Below are positions 28,243-36,422 of a stretch of 64,000 nucleotides of DNA, piece by piece; the first letter of the stretch is position 1; every line of letters starts with the position of its first letter. Origin of the DNA: an uncultured Aquimarina sp. (lineage in GTDB: Bacteria; Bacteroidota; Bacteroidia; Flavobacteriales; Flavobacteriaceae). The position numbers were made by a program, and so were the translations under genes. The stretch is taken from contig CANMKX010000013.1 of assembly GCA_947498595.1 (NCBI GenBank), forward strand, positions 1 through 64,000, written 5' to 3'. The notes beneath the pieces are model-generated. The model made no database searches. It was not told where the DNA came from and worked only from the letters and a program-made list of their open reading frames with translations.

Positions 28243-28728
28243 ATGAAGAAAAAAATAACATTAATTTTAGGTATCACTATAATGTGCTTTTTTTATAGTT
28301 GTAAGAATGAACAAAAAGAACAAATAAAAGCGAAAGATACTAATCGAGTAAAGATTGAATTGACTACAATTTTTACGAACGATTTAGTGAGTATGAAAAA
28401 TTTCTTCAATCAAAAAATGGGATTGATGATTACAGCAGAAAATCCAAATTTTATAGAGTTCAATACAAATGGTTCTCGTTTTTCGATTGGATTGAGAAAT
28501 TTTATGTTTAAAACATTAAAAGATAGCACGTATTTAGGAAAAAGAAATGGAGCTGCTGTAGGAATTGGTTTTTCTTTTTCTACAAGAAAAGACGTTGATA
28601 GTTTGTATAAGAAAATGAAGAAGAAGAATGTTCTCTTTATTCAGGAACCAACATTGATGCCTTGGAACGAATATACAGCATTCTTTAAAGATCCTGATGG
28701 AAATGTTCATGAACTGATAAGTAAATAA
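28243..28728 (+). CDS. VOC (glyoxalase-like) lipoprotein
   Basis: Lipobox FFYSC near residue 20 marks a lipoprotein. The rest is a vicinal-oxygen-chelate domain with the usual IFTNDLVSMKNFFNQKMGL start and the FFKDPDGNVHELIS end that carries the metal-binding Glu. VOC proteins are normally cytoplasmic, so the lipid anchor is unusual but seen in Bacteroidota. Substrate is unknown. Confidence 0.85.
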   Translation: MKKKITLILGITIMCFFYSCKNEQKEQIKAKDTNRVKIELTTIFTNDLVSMKNFFNQKMGLMITAENPNFIEFNTNGSRFSIGLRNFMFKTLKDSTYLGKRNGAAVGIGFSFSTRKDVDSLYKKMKKKNVLFIQEPTLMPWNEYTAFFKDPDGNVHELISK

Positions 28729-28747
28729 GCTAAATAATTAAATAGAT

Positions 28748-29377
28748 ATGATTATAACTAAAGTAAAAATCACAATAATTTTTACATTCTTTTGTTTTTT
28801 GAGTTTTTCTCAAGATATAATTATAAAGAAAAATGGAGATTCAATCATAGCTAAGGTTAAAGAAATGAGATCAAACGAGATCTCATTTCATAAAACTAAT
28901 AATTTAAATGGACCTGTTTATATTTATTCTAAAAGTGATATTTTAAAAATAGTTTTTGAAAACGGAACTGAAGAGTTATTGGATACAAATTTGTTAAATA
29001 GAAAAAAATCTATTAATCAAATTAAAAAAATACTCAAAAAGAATATAGATCTTTATTGTTATGATAGATCAGGTAAATGGAAAATAACAACAGACTTTGA
29101 AGGTGATTATCTACGATTTTATTTTAAAAGTAAAGAGGTTGATAGTAAATCTTATAAACGAGATATATACAATTTTGCAAAAGAATGTTTGTTTCATACA
29201 CTTTCAAAACGCAAAAATGATATAGCCTATATCAATGCATATATACCAAGATTGCTTAGTGGTTCTAGAGAAAAATGGAGTAATGGACATAAATTAATAA
29301 TAAGAGTTCATGGACACGATAAAGCAGAAGAAATTCTAGATGCTATGAAAGAATATCATTATTTAATGTCAAAATAA
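28748..29377 (+). CDS. Secreted hypothetical protein
   Basis: Signal peptide (1 to about 21, ending SFSQ), then a short beta domain with KKNGDSIIAKVKEMRSNEIS near 26-45 and a lysine-rich C-terminal half (about 95-209) containing paired aromatic strands. The N-terminal pattern resembles small Bacteroidota secreted proteins that begin DxIxxKNGDxIxxKVxEI. No function known. It starts 19 bases after the VOC lipoprotein stop and may be co-transcribed. Confidence 0.7.
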   Translation: MIITKVKITIIFTFFCFLSFSQDIIIKKNGDSIIAKVKEMRSNEISFHKTNNLNGPVYIYSKSDILKIVFENGTEELLDTNLLNRKKSINQIKKILKKNIDLYCYDRSGKWKITTDFEGDYLRFYFKSKEVDSKSYKRDIYNFAKECLFHTLSKRKNDIAYINAYIPRLLSGSREKWSNGHKLIIRVHGHDKAEEILDAMKEYHYLMSK

Positions 29378-29517
29378 TTGAAGAATTAACACTTTATATT
29401 ATTCAACAGCAAAAAGAAATAGAAGTCTTAAAAAAACAGAATTCTCAGATTAAGAAACAACAAAATGATATTAACGAATTAAAATCATTAATTAACAGCC
29501 TTTTAAAATCAAAGTAG
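29377..29517 (+). pseudogene. Remnant of a coiled-coil C-terminus (S74-like tail)
   Basis: Just after the previous stop, in a different frame, an open stretch encodes IIQQQKEIEVLKKQNSQIKK followed by NELKSLINSLLKSK and a stop. This is the typical trimeric coiled-coil end of Bacteroidota cell-surface or intramolecular-chaperone (S74) proteins. It has no start and no preceding domain, so it looks like the leftover 3' end of a deleted gene. Confidence 0.45.
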
Positions 29518-29643
29518 CTTGAACATTATATCATAATTAGGAGCTATTTATTATTTAAGAAAAGCTAGTTGATCAGATATTAAATGTTGTTTTAATAGAG
29601 AAAGAAAAGATTCGTAATTTTAAATTACAGATTAAAAAATAGG

Positions 29644-29679
29644 AACTCAAATTCATGCAAAGAATTTGAGTTTTTTTTG
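29644..29679 (+). terminator. Intrinsic terminator
   Basis: AACTCAAATTC (29644-29654) pairs with GAATTTGAGTT (29662-29672) and is followed by a T-run. It probably belonged to the decayed gene whose 3' end lies at 29377-29517. Confidence 0.75.
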
Positions 29680-29702
29680 TGAGAATATTATTTTGTTTAA
29701 TC

Positions 29703-29737
29703 TTTTTGTAAAATAGTTAAACAATTTTGTATTTTTG
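29703..29737 (+). promoter_or_regulatory. Bacteroidota-type promoter of the TetR/UbiB/flavin reductase/TspO operon
   Basis: TTTTTG at 29703-29708 (-33) and TATTTTTG at 29730-29737 (-7, matching TAnnTTTG) are separated by 21 bases. The ATG of the first gene is 24 bases beyond the -7 element. Confidence 0.7.
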
Positions 29738-29760
29738 TTAATAAATAATAAAAAGTAGCT

Positions 29761-30411
29761 ATGAGTCAGAAAGTTAAAATAGAAAGGGAAGATATTATAT
29801 CTATGTATATGGAATATGTCTTAAAGTTTGATGAAGCACCGAAAAGTGTATATTATTTTACAGATAAAAATGATTTTGAAGAAGGAACTTTTTATAATTT
29901 CTTTACTTCTTTTGAAAGTTTAGAAAAAGAAATTTTTAAAACATTTTTTGAGCACACAATAACAATACTCAACAAAAACGAATCTTACGTAGAATTTTCT
30001 ACAAAAGATAAGTTATTAAGTTTCTATTATACATTTATAGAAATACTAACAGCTAATAGAAGCTATGTTTTATATACGTTACGTAAACAACACAATCCTT
30101 TAAAAAAAGAACGGTTACTATCATCTTTAAAAAAGGAGGTAAAACAGTATATAAAGAATTTAGAAATAGAGAGAATAGATTTCAAGAATGATAATTTAAA
30201 TAAAATTCAAAACCGAAGTGTAGAAGAATTTGGTTGGGGGCAATTAATGGTTTTTATTAATTATTGGGAAAAAGATGAATCACCAGCTTTTGAAAAAACA
30301 GATATACTTATTGAAAAAACAGTAACAGCATCATTTGATTTATTAGATATCAGACCAATCAAAAGTGTTATTGATTTAGGGAAATTTTTAATCAAAGAAA
30401 AGCTAGGCTAA
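29761..30411 (+). CDS. TetR-like regulator
   Basis: A protein of 216 residues with an N-terminal helix-turn-helix-like segment (about 8-60: EREDIISMYMEYVL and TFYNFFTSFESLEKEIF), then a helical C-terminal domain as in Flavobacteriia TetR proteins that sit next to UbiB kinases. The recognition part is divergent, so DNA binding is inferred. It ends one base before the start of the UbiB kinase gene, so they are one operon, and it may autoregulate from the promoter at 29703-29737. Confidence 0.72.
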   Translation: MSQKVKIEREDIISMYMEYVLKFDEAPKSVYYFTDKNDFEEGTFYNFFTSFESLEKEIFKTFFEHTITILNKNESYVEFSTKDKLLSFYYTFIEILTANRSYVLYTLRKQHNPLKKERLLSSLKKEVKQYIKNLEIERIDFKNDNLNKIQNRSVEEFGWGQLMVFINYWEKDESPAFEKTDILIEKTVTASFDLLDIRPIKSVIDLGKFLIKEKLG

Positions 30412-30412
30412 G

Positions 30413-31729
30413 ATGAAAACAATAAACAATATTCCAGTATCAAAACTTAAAAGAGCTTCTAAGTTAATAGGAACAGGAGCAAAGGTAGGAGTGAATTATA
30501 TAAAGTATTATGGAGATAAAATAATAGGAGATGAAAATGAAGCAAAAAACAAACTCGATACTGCTAATGCAAAAGATATATATGATGGATTAAAAGAGCT
30601 AAAAGGAAGTGGATTAAAAGTAGCTCAAATGCTTAGTATGGAAAAAAATATATTACCACAGGCATATGTAGAAAAGTTTTCGTTGTCACAATTTTCTGTC
30701 CCACCTCTATCTTCACCTTTAGTAACAAAAACATTTAAGCGTTATTTTGGAAAAAGACCAGAAGAAATTTATGATGAATTCAATCCAAAATCTATGAATG
30801 CAGCTAGTATTGGTCAAGTACATAAAGCCGTGAAAAATGGAAAAGAATTGGCTGTAAAAATTCAATATCCAGGAATAGCAGAAAGTATTACTTCTGACTT
30901 AGCACTTATAAAACCCATTGCAATTAAAATGTTTAATATTGAAGGAAAAGACTCAGATCAATATTTTAAAGAAGTAGAAAATAAGCTAGTAGAAGAAATA
31001 AATTATTTATTAGAAATAGCTCAAAGTAGAGAAATATCTAATGCTTGTAAACATATTCCAAATCTATTGTTTCCAGAATATTATACAGCCTTATCTACTG
31101 ATAAGATTATTACAATGGATTGGATGAAAGGAGAGCATCTATCAGAGTTTACTGCGTATAATGACAATGAAGATAGTGCTAATCAAATAGGACAGACACT
31201 TTGGGATTTTTATATGTATCAAATACATACCTTAAAAAAAGTACATGCGGATCCACATCCAGGAAATTTTTTAATAAACAAAAAGAATGAATTAATAGTC
31301 TTAGATTTTGGATGCATAAAAAAGATACCTGAAGCATTTTATATTCCTTATTTTGAATTAGTCAATAGAGAAAACTTAAAAGACCCTTCGTTTTTTAAGA
31401 ATAAATTGTATGAACTAGAGATATTAAAAGAGACAGATTCCACAGAAGAACAAGAATTTTTTAGTACAATGTTTCACGAACTTTTAAGCCTTTTTACACA
31501 GCCATTTCATAAAACTTATTTTGATTTTTCAGATCCTGATTTTTTCGGGAAAATAGCTGCTTTAGGTGAACAGTATTCTAAGAATACAGAGTTACGCAAG
31601 ATGAATGGTAACCGTGGTTCAAAACATTTTATTTATATGAATAGAGCTTTTTTTGGATTGTATAACCTTATGCACGATCTAAAAGCAACTAATATTGAAA
31701 TTAACAACTATAAAAATATTAATAGTTAA
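30413..31729 (+). CDS. ABC1/AarF/UbiB-family atypical kinase
   Basis: Protein-kinase-like fold of the UbiB/COQ8 family, which supports isoprenoid quinone or lipid metabolism. Seen: the N-terminal KxGQ-type motif, here KVAQ (69-72) with Ala for Gly; the alanine-rich loop AASIGQVHKA near 132; the catalytic HADPHPGNFLI and the metal site VLDFGCIK. The KxGQ change is notable because that motif locks the active site in COQ8. No C-terminal membrane helices are obvious. The next gene starts 5 bases after its stop. Confidence 0.88.
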   Translation: MKTINNIPVSKLKRASKLIGTGAKVGVNYIKYYGDKIIGDENEAKNKLDTANAKDIYDGLKELKGSGLKVAQMLSMEKNILPQAYVEKFSLSQFSVPPLSSPLVTKTFKRYFGKRPEEIYDEFNPKSMNAASIGQVHKAVKNGKELAVKIQYPGIAESITSDLALIKPIAIKMFNIEGKDSDQYFKEVENKLVEEINYLLEIAQSREISNACKHIPNLLFPEYYTALSTDKIITMDWMKGEHLSEFTAYNDNEDSANQIGQTLWDFYMYQIHTLKKVHADPHPGNFLINKKNELIVLDFGCIKKIPEAFYIPYFELVNRENLKDPSFFKNKLYELEILKETDSTEEQEFFSTMFHELLSLFTQPFHKTYFDFSDPDFFGKIAALGEQYSKNTELRKMNGNRGSKHFIYMNRAFFGLYNLMHDLKATNIEINNYKNINS

Positions 31730-31734
31730 GTAAT

Positions 31735-32364
31735 ATGAAGCGTTTTTTAAAAGATGAAATAACAAAACTGGAGCATCTATATAAGATTAATTTAATCAAC
31801 AGCTGTTCGGGCTTTAAATCAGCTAATTTGATAGGTACAATGGCTAATGATGGAACGACTAATGTATCTGTCTTTAGTTCTATACAACATTTAGGATCAG
31901 AACCAGCTTTGTTAGGAATGATTTTTAGGCCACTTACAGTAGCTAGAAACACTTATGATAACATAAAAGAAACTGGATACTATACGATTAATCATATTTA
32001 TGAAGAAATATGTGAAGATGCCCATCACACTTCGGCAAAGTATCCTAAAGAGTTTTCAGAGTTTAATGCAACTTCACTAATACCCCATTATATTGATGGG
32101 TATAAACCTCCTTTTGTAAAAGGATCACCAGTGCAATTATTAATGAAATATGTAGAAGAATATCATATAAAGGCTAATGGAACCATTATGCTGATAGGAG
32201 AAATAATACAATTATTCGTTGAAGAAGCATTATTAGAAACAGATGGTTTTGTAGATTTAAGTAAAGGAAAAATAGCAACAATCAACGGATTAGATGCTTA
32301 TGCCATTCCTTCGGATATCAAAAGATACGATTATCAACGTCCTAAAAAAGAATTAATACAATAA
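31735..32364 (+). CDS. Flavin reductase-like (DIM6/NTAB) protein
   Basis: FMN-binding split-barrel protein. Seen: SCSGFKSANLIGTMANDGTTNVSVFSS is replaced here as the flavin site region (about 23-49), then LGMIFRPLTVARNTYDNI with the ARNT motif near 67 and TINHI. It begins 5 bases after the UbiB gene and is followed after 7 bases by TspO, all in one operon. It probably reduces or binds flavin for an unknown partner. Confidence 0.85.
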   Translation: MKRFLKDEITKLEHLYKINLINSCSGFKSANLIGTMANDGTTNVSVFSSIQHLGSEPALLGMIFRPLTVARNTYDNIKETGYYTINHIYEEICEDAHHTSAKYPKEFSEFNATSLIPHYIDGYKPPFVKGSPVQLLMKYVEEYHIKANGTIMLIGEIIQLFVEEALLETDGFVDLSKGKIATINGLDAYAIPSDIKRYDYQRPKKELIQ

Positions 32365-32371
32365 ATATTTT

Positions 32372-32833
32372 ATGAAAAAAGCAATTTGGTATGTACTATT
32401 TATAGTATTTCTAATGATAAACTTTGGAGGACTTGCTTTAGGGATTTACTTAATGGATAATGGACCTAAATCTATATGGTATGATACATTAGAAAAAGCA
32501 CCTTGGTCACCACCTAATTGGTTATTTGGCGTTGCTTGGTCATTAATTATGATTTGTTTTTCTATTTACATGACAAAATTGATTCAAAGAAATAGAAGAA
32601 GCTATATATGGTTGTTATTTTGTGTCCAATGGATTTTAAATGTTTCATGGAACTATATATTTTTTAATAAACACGAGATAGTTTTTGGAGCTATTGTTCT
32701 AGTTTTATTAGGAATTATAATACTATCAAAAATAATTCTATTTCATAAAACACAAAGAAAATATACATTGCTACTCATTCCGTATTTTATATGGATGTTA
32801 ATCGCAATTTCACTAAATGTTTATGTCATTTAA
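32372..32833 (+). CDS. TspO/MBR family protein
   Basis: Membrane protein of 153 residues with five helices, the plan of TspO, which binds tetrapyrroles and is linked to light and oxygen responses. Seen: APWSPPNWLFGVAWSLIM (about 42-59) and CVQWILNVSWNYIFF (about 86-100), the two diagnostic motifs. Its place in an operon with a TetR-like regulator, a UbiB kinase and a flavin reductase suggests a redox or photo-oxidative stress role. Confidence 0.9.
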   Translation: MKKAIWYVLFIVFLMINFGGLALGIYLMDNGPKSIWYDTLEKAPWSPPNWLFGVAWSLIMICFSIYMTKLIQRNRRSYIWLLFCVQWILNVSWNYIFFNKHEIVFGAIVLVLLGIIILSKIILFHKTQRKYTLLLIPYFIWMLIAISLNVYVI

Positions 32834-32848
32834 TAGTATTTTATACTA

Positions 32849-32893
32849 TATAAAGCATGAATTATAAAAAAATATTATAATCCATGCTTTATA
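32849..32893. terminator. Hairpin between convergent genes
   Basis: TATAAAGCATG (32849-32859) and its complement CATGCTTTATA (32883-32893) form the lower stem, ATTATAA/TTATAAT the upper. It sits 15 bases after the TspO stop; no clear T-run follows. Confidence 0.5.
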
Positions 32894-33033
32894 AAACGTA
32901 CTATCACTTAATATTACAAATAATGTTAGGTTTTGTATTCTCTTAATTAAGAATATTATAGACATAAAGATTACATTTAATAAAGAAAAACCTGCAGTGA
33001 TGTTTCCTATTTCAAAATAATAATAACTATTAA

Positions 33034-34143
33034 TTACCTACCTATTTTACTCTTGCTAAGTGATTTGAATCGGATTAATTTATAAGTACCTTTAGAACGA
33101 TCTTTTCCTCCATTTAGCGCTGCAGCTTTATGTAATTGATTAATAGTAGCATAAAAATATCCATCAGCACCATAAGAAATGCCATCAGGCCATGATAATT
33201 CAGCATTGCTAAATAACAAGCGATAATTATCTTTAGTTGTAACACCAATTCCATTTTCCGAAATTGAAGTAATATAAACATTCCCTTGATTATCAATACT
33301 GATTCCGTCTGAAGCAGGTTTTGGACCATACTTTTCTATAGATTGACTAAGTTCAGTATTGCTTTTAGAAAAATCAGCAAGAATCTCTGATTTAATCCTA
33401 TATAGATATCCAGCATTTACCGTACCGTAATAAATCCATTTGTTTTGAGGATCAATAGTGATCGGATTCAACCCAAGTTTTAATGCTTTTTTACCTTCAG
33501 GTGTTGTAACAGTTAAAGGTTCTTTATCAATGTATATCACATTATCATCTGCCAGAAAAGAAGCATGTTTTTCTAATAAACGTTTGCTTTGACCAGTATT
33601 TAAATTTATAGCAATGATCGAAGGTGTTTGTTCTCCTAACAAATCAGCTCTTCCCATATTTGCAATATAGATCATATTACGTTTTTGATCTATAGCGAAA
33701 TCTTGTAAAAAGTCATTTTTATCTCGAATAAATCTTGGGATGTATATTATTTTATGCAACTCATTTTGAGTTAAATCCCAAATAAAAATTTTAGCTTGAT
33801 TCTCTTTGTCACCCCAATCCAAAACAATGAGTTTGTTATCTTCAGTAGCTTGAATTCCGAAAGCATTAACAATACCGATACCATTATTTTTAGGATTCGA
33901 AGCCCATTCTTTAGTAGGAAAAGGAGTGTGTTTTCCTTTTTTATCTACCTTCATAACACTAACATCTGCACCGTCCATTGGGTGCATGGTTACATAAATA
34001 CTACCATCTTTAGCAATCGCAGGATTAGCAGGTCGAATTCCTTTAAATTCTGCATAAACTTCATAACTTTGAGCAAAGGACGAGATATTTATCAAAATTA
34101 GAACTAGATACAATATTATTTTTCTTGACATCATTTTTAGCAT
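33034..34143 (-). CDS. Yellow/MRJP-like (L-dopachrome-tautomerase-related) secreted protein
   Basis: Signal peptide to about residue 24 (SSFAQ) and then a six-bladed beta-propeller. The blades AFGIQATEDNKLIVLDWGD, LQDFAIDQKRNMIYIANMG and PDGISYGADGYFYAT match the MRJP/Yellow pattern found in bacterial relatives. Several Met starts are possible (34143, 34134, 34131); the one at 34131 gives the most usual signal peptide. An AraC regulator is divergent, 158 bases away. Confidence 0.85.
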   Translation of the reverse strand: MLKMMSRKIILYLVLILINISSFAQSYEVYAEFKGIRPANPAIAKDGSIYVTMHPMDGADVSVMKVDKKGKHTPFPTKEWASNPKNNGIGIVNAFGIQATEDNKLIVLDWGDKENQAKIFIWDLTQNELHKIIYIPRFIRDKNDFLQDFAIDQKRNMIYIANMGRADLLGEQTPSIIAINLNTGQSKRLLEKHASFLADDNVIYIDKEPLTVTTPEGKKALKLGLNPITIDPQNKWIYYGTVNAGYLYRIKSEILADFSKSNTELSQSIEKYGPKPASDGISIDNQGNVYITSISENGIGVTTKDNYRLLFSNAELSWPDGISYGADGYFYATINQLHKAAALNGGKDRSKGTYKLIRFKSLSKSKIGR

Positions 34144-34301
34144 TTAATATGTTTTTATGCAAATTTATGGGGGAAATAAAGTAAGCTCAAGTATCTAAAA
34201 TGGAATTGTATGTACGTAAAAAGGTTTACACGTTTTAAGTAAATATTTTATAGTATCATTGAAGAAGTTAGTACTTTAAAACTTGAAAAAGAAGTGTAAT
34301 A

Positions 34302-35168
34302 ATGGAAATAGAACAGACATATAAGCCTTTTGAAATACATGTAGAAGAATTAGACTTTTGGAAAAAACGACCACACAAGCACAATTTTTTTGAATTGATC
34401 TATATTGATAGTGGAGAAGGCATTCAATGTATTAATGATATAGAGTTTACCTATAAGGAAGGTAATATCTTTTTATTACCTCCATTAGACTGCCATTCAT
34501 TTAAAATAAAAAAGAAAACAACCTTTTATTTCATTCGATTTACAGATTTATATTTTACCAAACAATCTTTAAAAAATGATCATAGTGAATGGTTTAAAAA
34601 ACTAGCATATATACTTTCTAATTACAATAAAGTTGCTGGTGATGTTATAAAAACAAGATCTTGTATAGAAAGAACATTGCTAGTGAATCTTATTAAACAA
34701 ATCCATGAAGAATACATAAATAAAGATGATTATTCGTCTGTGATAATTGAAAGTTTAATGATCAGTATCCTTAATATACTAGCGCGTAATATCGAATTAA
34801 AATATGTAGAAGATGCAAATCTTAAAGATTATAAATTTGGAGAAATATTAAGATATATTCAGCATAATATTTATAAAAAAGAGAAAGTAACTTTAGAAAA
34901 CTTGTCAAAAGAATTTAATATTTCACCTACCTATTTCAGTGAATATTTTAAGAAACATTCTAATTTTACTTTTCAAGAATATTTAATGAAGTCAAAATTA
35001 AAATTAGCAGAAAATTATTTCAAACACAGTGACTTTTCAATTAAAGAAGTAGCTTATACATTAGGATTTACAGATGCAAGTCATTTGTCTAAATCTTTTA
35101 AAAAACAATATAAAACAAGCATACTAAATTTCAAAAAATTACTAAAAGACGGGAATGTTTGCGTTTGA
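34302..35168 (+). CDS. AraC-family transcriptional regulator, divergent to the MRJP gene
   Basis: N-terminal cupin (about 15-95: RPHKHNFFELIYIDSGEG, EGNIFLLPPLDCHSF) and C-terminal AraC HTH (about 190-285: LSKEFNISPTYFSEYFKKHSN and IKEVAYTLGFTDASHLSKSFKKQY). The divergent arrangement and shared intergenic space suggest that it controls the MRJP-like gene. Confidence 0.92.
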   Translation: MEIEQTYKPFEIHVEELDFWKKRPHKHNFFELIYIDSGEGIQCINDIEFTYKEGNIFLLPPLDCHSFKIKKKTTFYFIRFTDLYFTKQSLKNDHSEWFKKLAYILSNYNKVAGDVIKTRSCIERTLLVNLIKQIHEEYINKDDYSSVIIESLMISILNILARNIELKYVEDANLKDYKFGEILRYIQHNIYKKEKVTLENLSKEFNISPTYFSEYFKKHSNFTFQEYLMKSKLKLAENYFKHSDFSIKEVAYTLGFTDASHLSKSFKKQYKTSILNFKKLLKDGNVCV

Positions 35169-35376
35169 TATATAGGTTAGTTGAAAATGTTTCAAAAGTA
35201 CCTTTTATCCAAACGATACAATTCGAGATTCTCTTTTTGTCAATCTTTTAAACTATTGAATATTTAGTCTTCTCTTTAATTTTTAAGTAACTATAAATAT
35301 GAACAGATTTTTCAACAAGACCAGGAATTATATCTTGAATAATCTTTTTTAAGAAAGGTAATCAAAGCCAAGTAAA

Positions 35377-36255
35377 TTAATACAATTCTTTTATTTTTCT
35401 CTTAATTATAGGATCCCATAATATGTATCCTGTCGAATTAAGGTGCATTCCATCTTCAATAAAAATAGTTGAACGTAACTGTCCAGACTTATCAAACATA
35501 ACAGTTGTAATGTCTACAAAATGTAGATTTTGATATTGATTACAATACTTCTCCAGTTTTTTGTTGGTAATCAATTTATTAGTTCTTACATCTTTTCCTA
35601 AAAAGTCATCAATAAGAGTAGGTTTCATGGATAAAAGTAAAATTTGAGTTTTAGGAAAATCATTAGAGATTTTTGAAATTAAACCTTTAAAAGCATCTAC
35701 AGCTACTTCTGGTGATTTACCATTTTCGACATCAATATCACAATAAATAAAAATCATTTTTGGAGCATGCTTAAAAATAACAGTATCATAATAATGCATT
35801 ATCTCAGGTAAACTAGCTCCACCGAATCCACGATTAATAATTGGTAGATCGGGAAACGAATTTGCAGTTTCCCAATAAACAATACTAGAACTTCCTACAA
35901 ATAATATAGGGTTTTTTGGTAATGTATTACGAGCATCAAAACGACGAAATCTTTCAATACTTTTTTCAAATCGATCTAAAGGAGGAGTAGATTTTTCCAT
36001 ATATTTTTGTTGATTTTGATGAAATAAATCAATCATTTGTTTATACTTTTTAGGATGTAAGTTATAAGCTATTTTATGAGTATTCCAGTATTTCCAAGCT
36101 CGCTCATAAAAAGAATTCTTTACTTCAGAATTAACAGTTTTTGATGCCAATGATTTTTTTAGAAAAGATAAAAATTGAGCATCTGTATCAATTTTATTTT
36201 GACCAATGATAAAACCATTAATCATTAATATAATTAGAATAATATAATTTTTCAT
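35377..36255 (-). CDS. SGNH/GDSL-family hydrolase, variant active site
   Basis: Signal peptide (1 to about 18) and SGNH-hydrolase domain (about 110-292). Seen: the nucleophile block FVGSSSIVYW, the oxyanion Gly in NRGFGGASL and the late EDGMHLNSTGY with the catalytic Asp/His. The block that normally reads YAGDNDIAAGK reads YCDIDVENGK here, with no Asn in the usual place and one residue fewer. It is probably an esterase of unknown substrate or a weakened enzyme. It is alone on the minus strand. Confidence 0.82.
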   Translation of the reverse strand: MKNYIILIILMINGFIIGQNKIDTDAQFLSFLKKSLASKTVNSEVKNSFYERAWKYWNTHKIAYNLHPKKYKQMIDLFHQNQQKYMEKSTPPLDRFEKSIERFRRFDARNTLPKNPILFVGSSSIVYWETANSFPDLPIINRGFGGASLPEIMHYYDTVIFKHAPKMIFIYCDIDVENGKSPEVAVDAFKGLISKISNDFPKTQILLLSMKPTLIDDFLGKDVRTNKLITNKKLEKYCNQYQNLHFVDITTVMFDKSGQLRSTIFIEDGMHLNSTGYILWDPIIKRKIKELY

Positions 36256-36422
36256 GTAGTAATTTCTATCAAAGTAAATGTAAAAATAAACTATTTAACC
36301 AGGTAAGAAATATTTCTTTTTTGAATATAACGATACGATATTTAAAATATAGATGAATACTATTTTAAGTATATTGCTGATAACTTCTGATACAAGTAAT
36401 TATAAAATACAATTTAGATATA

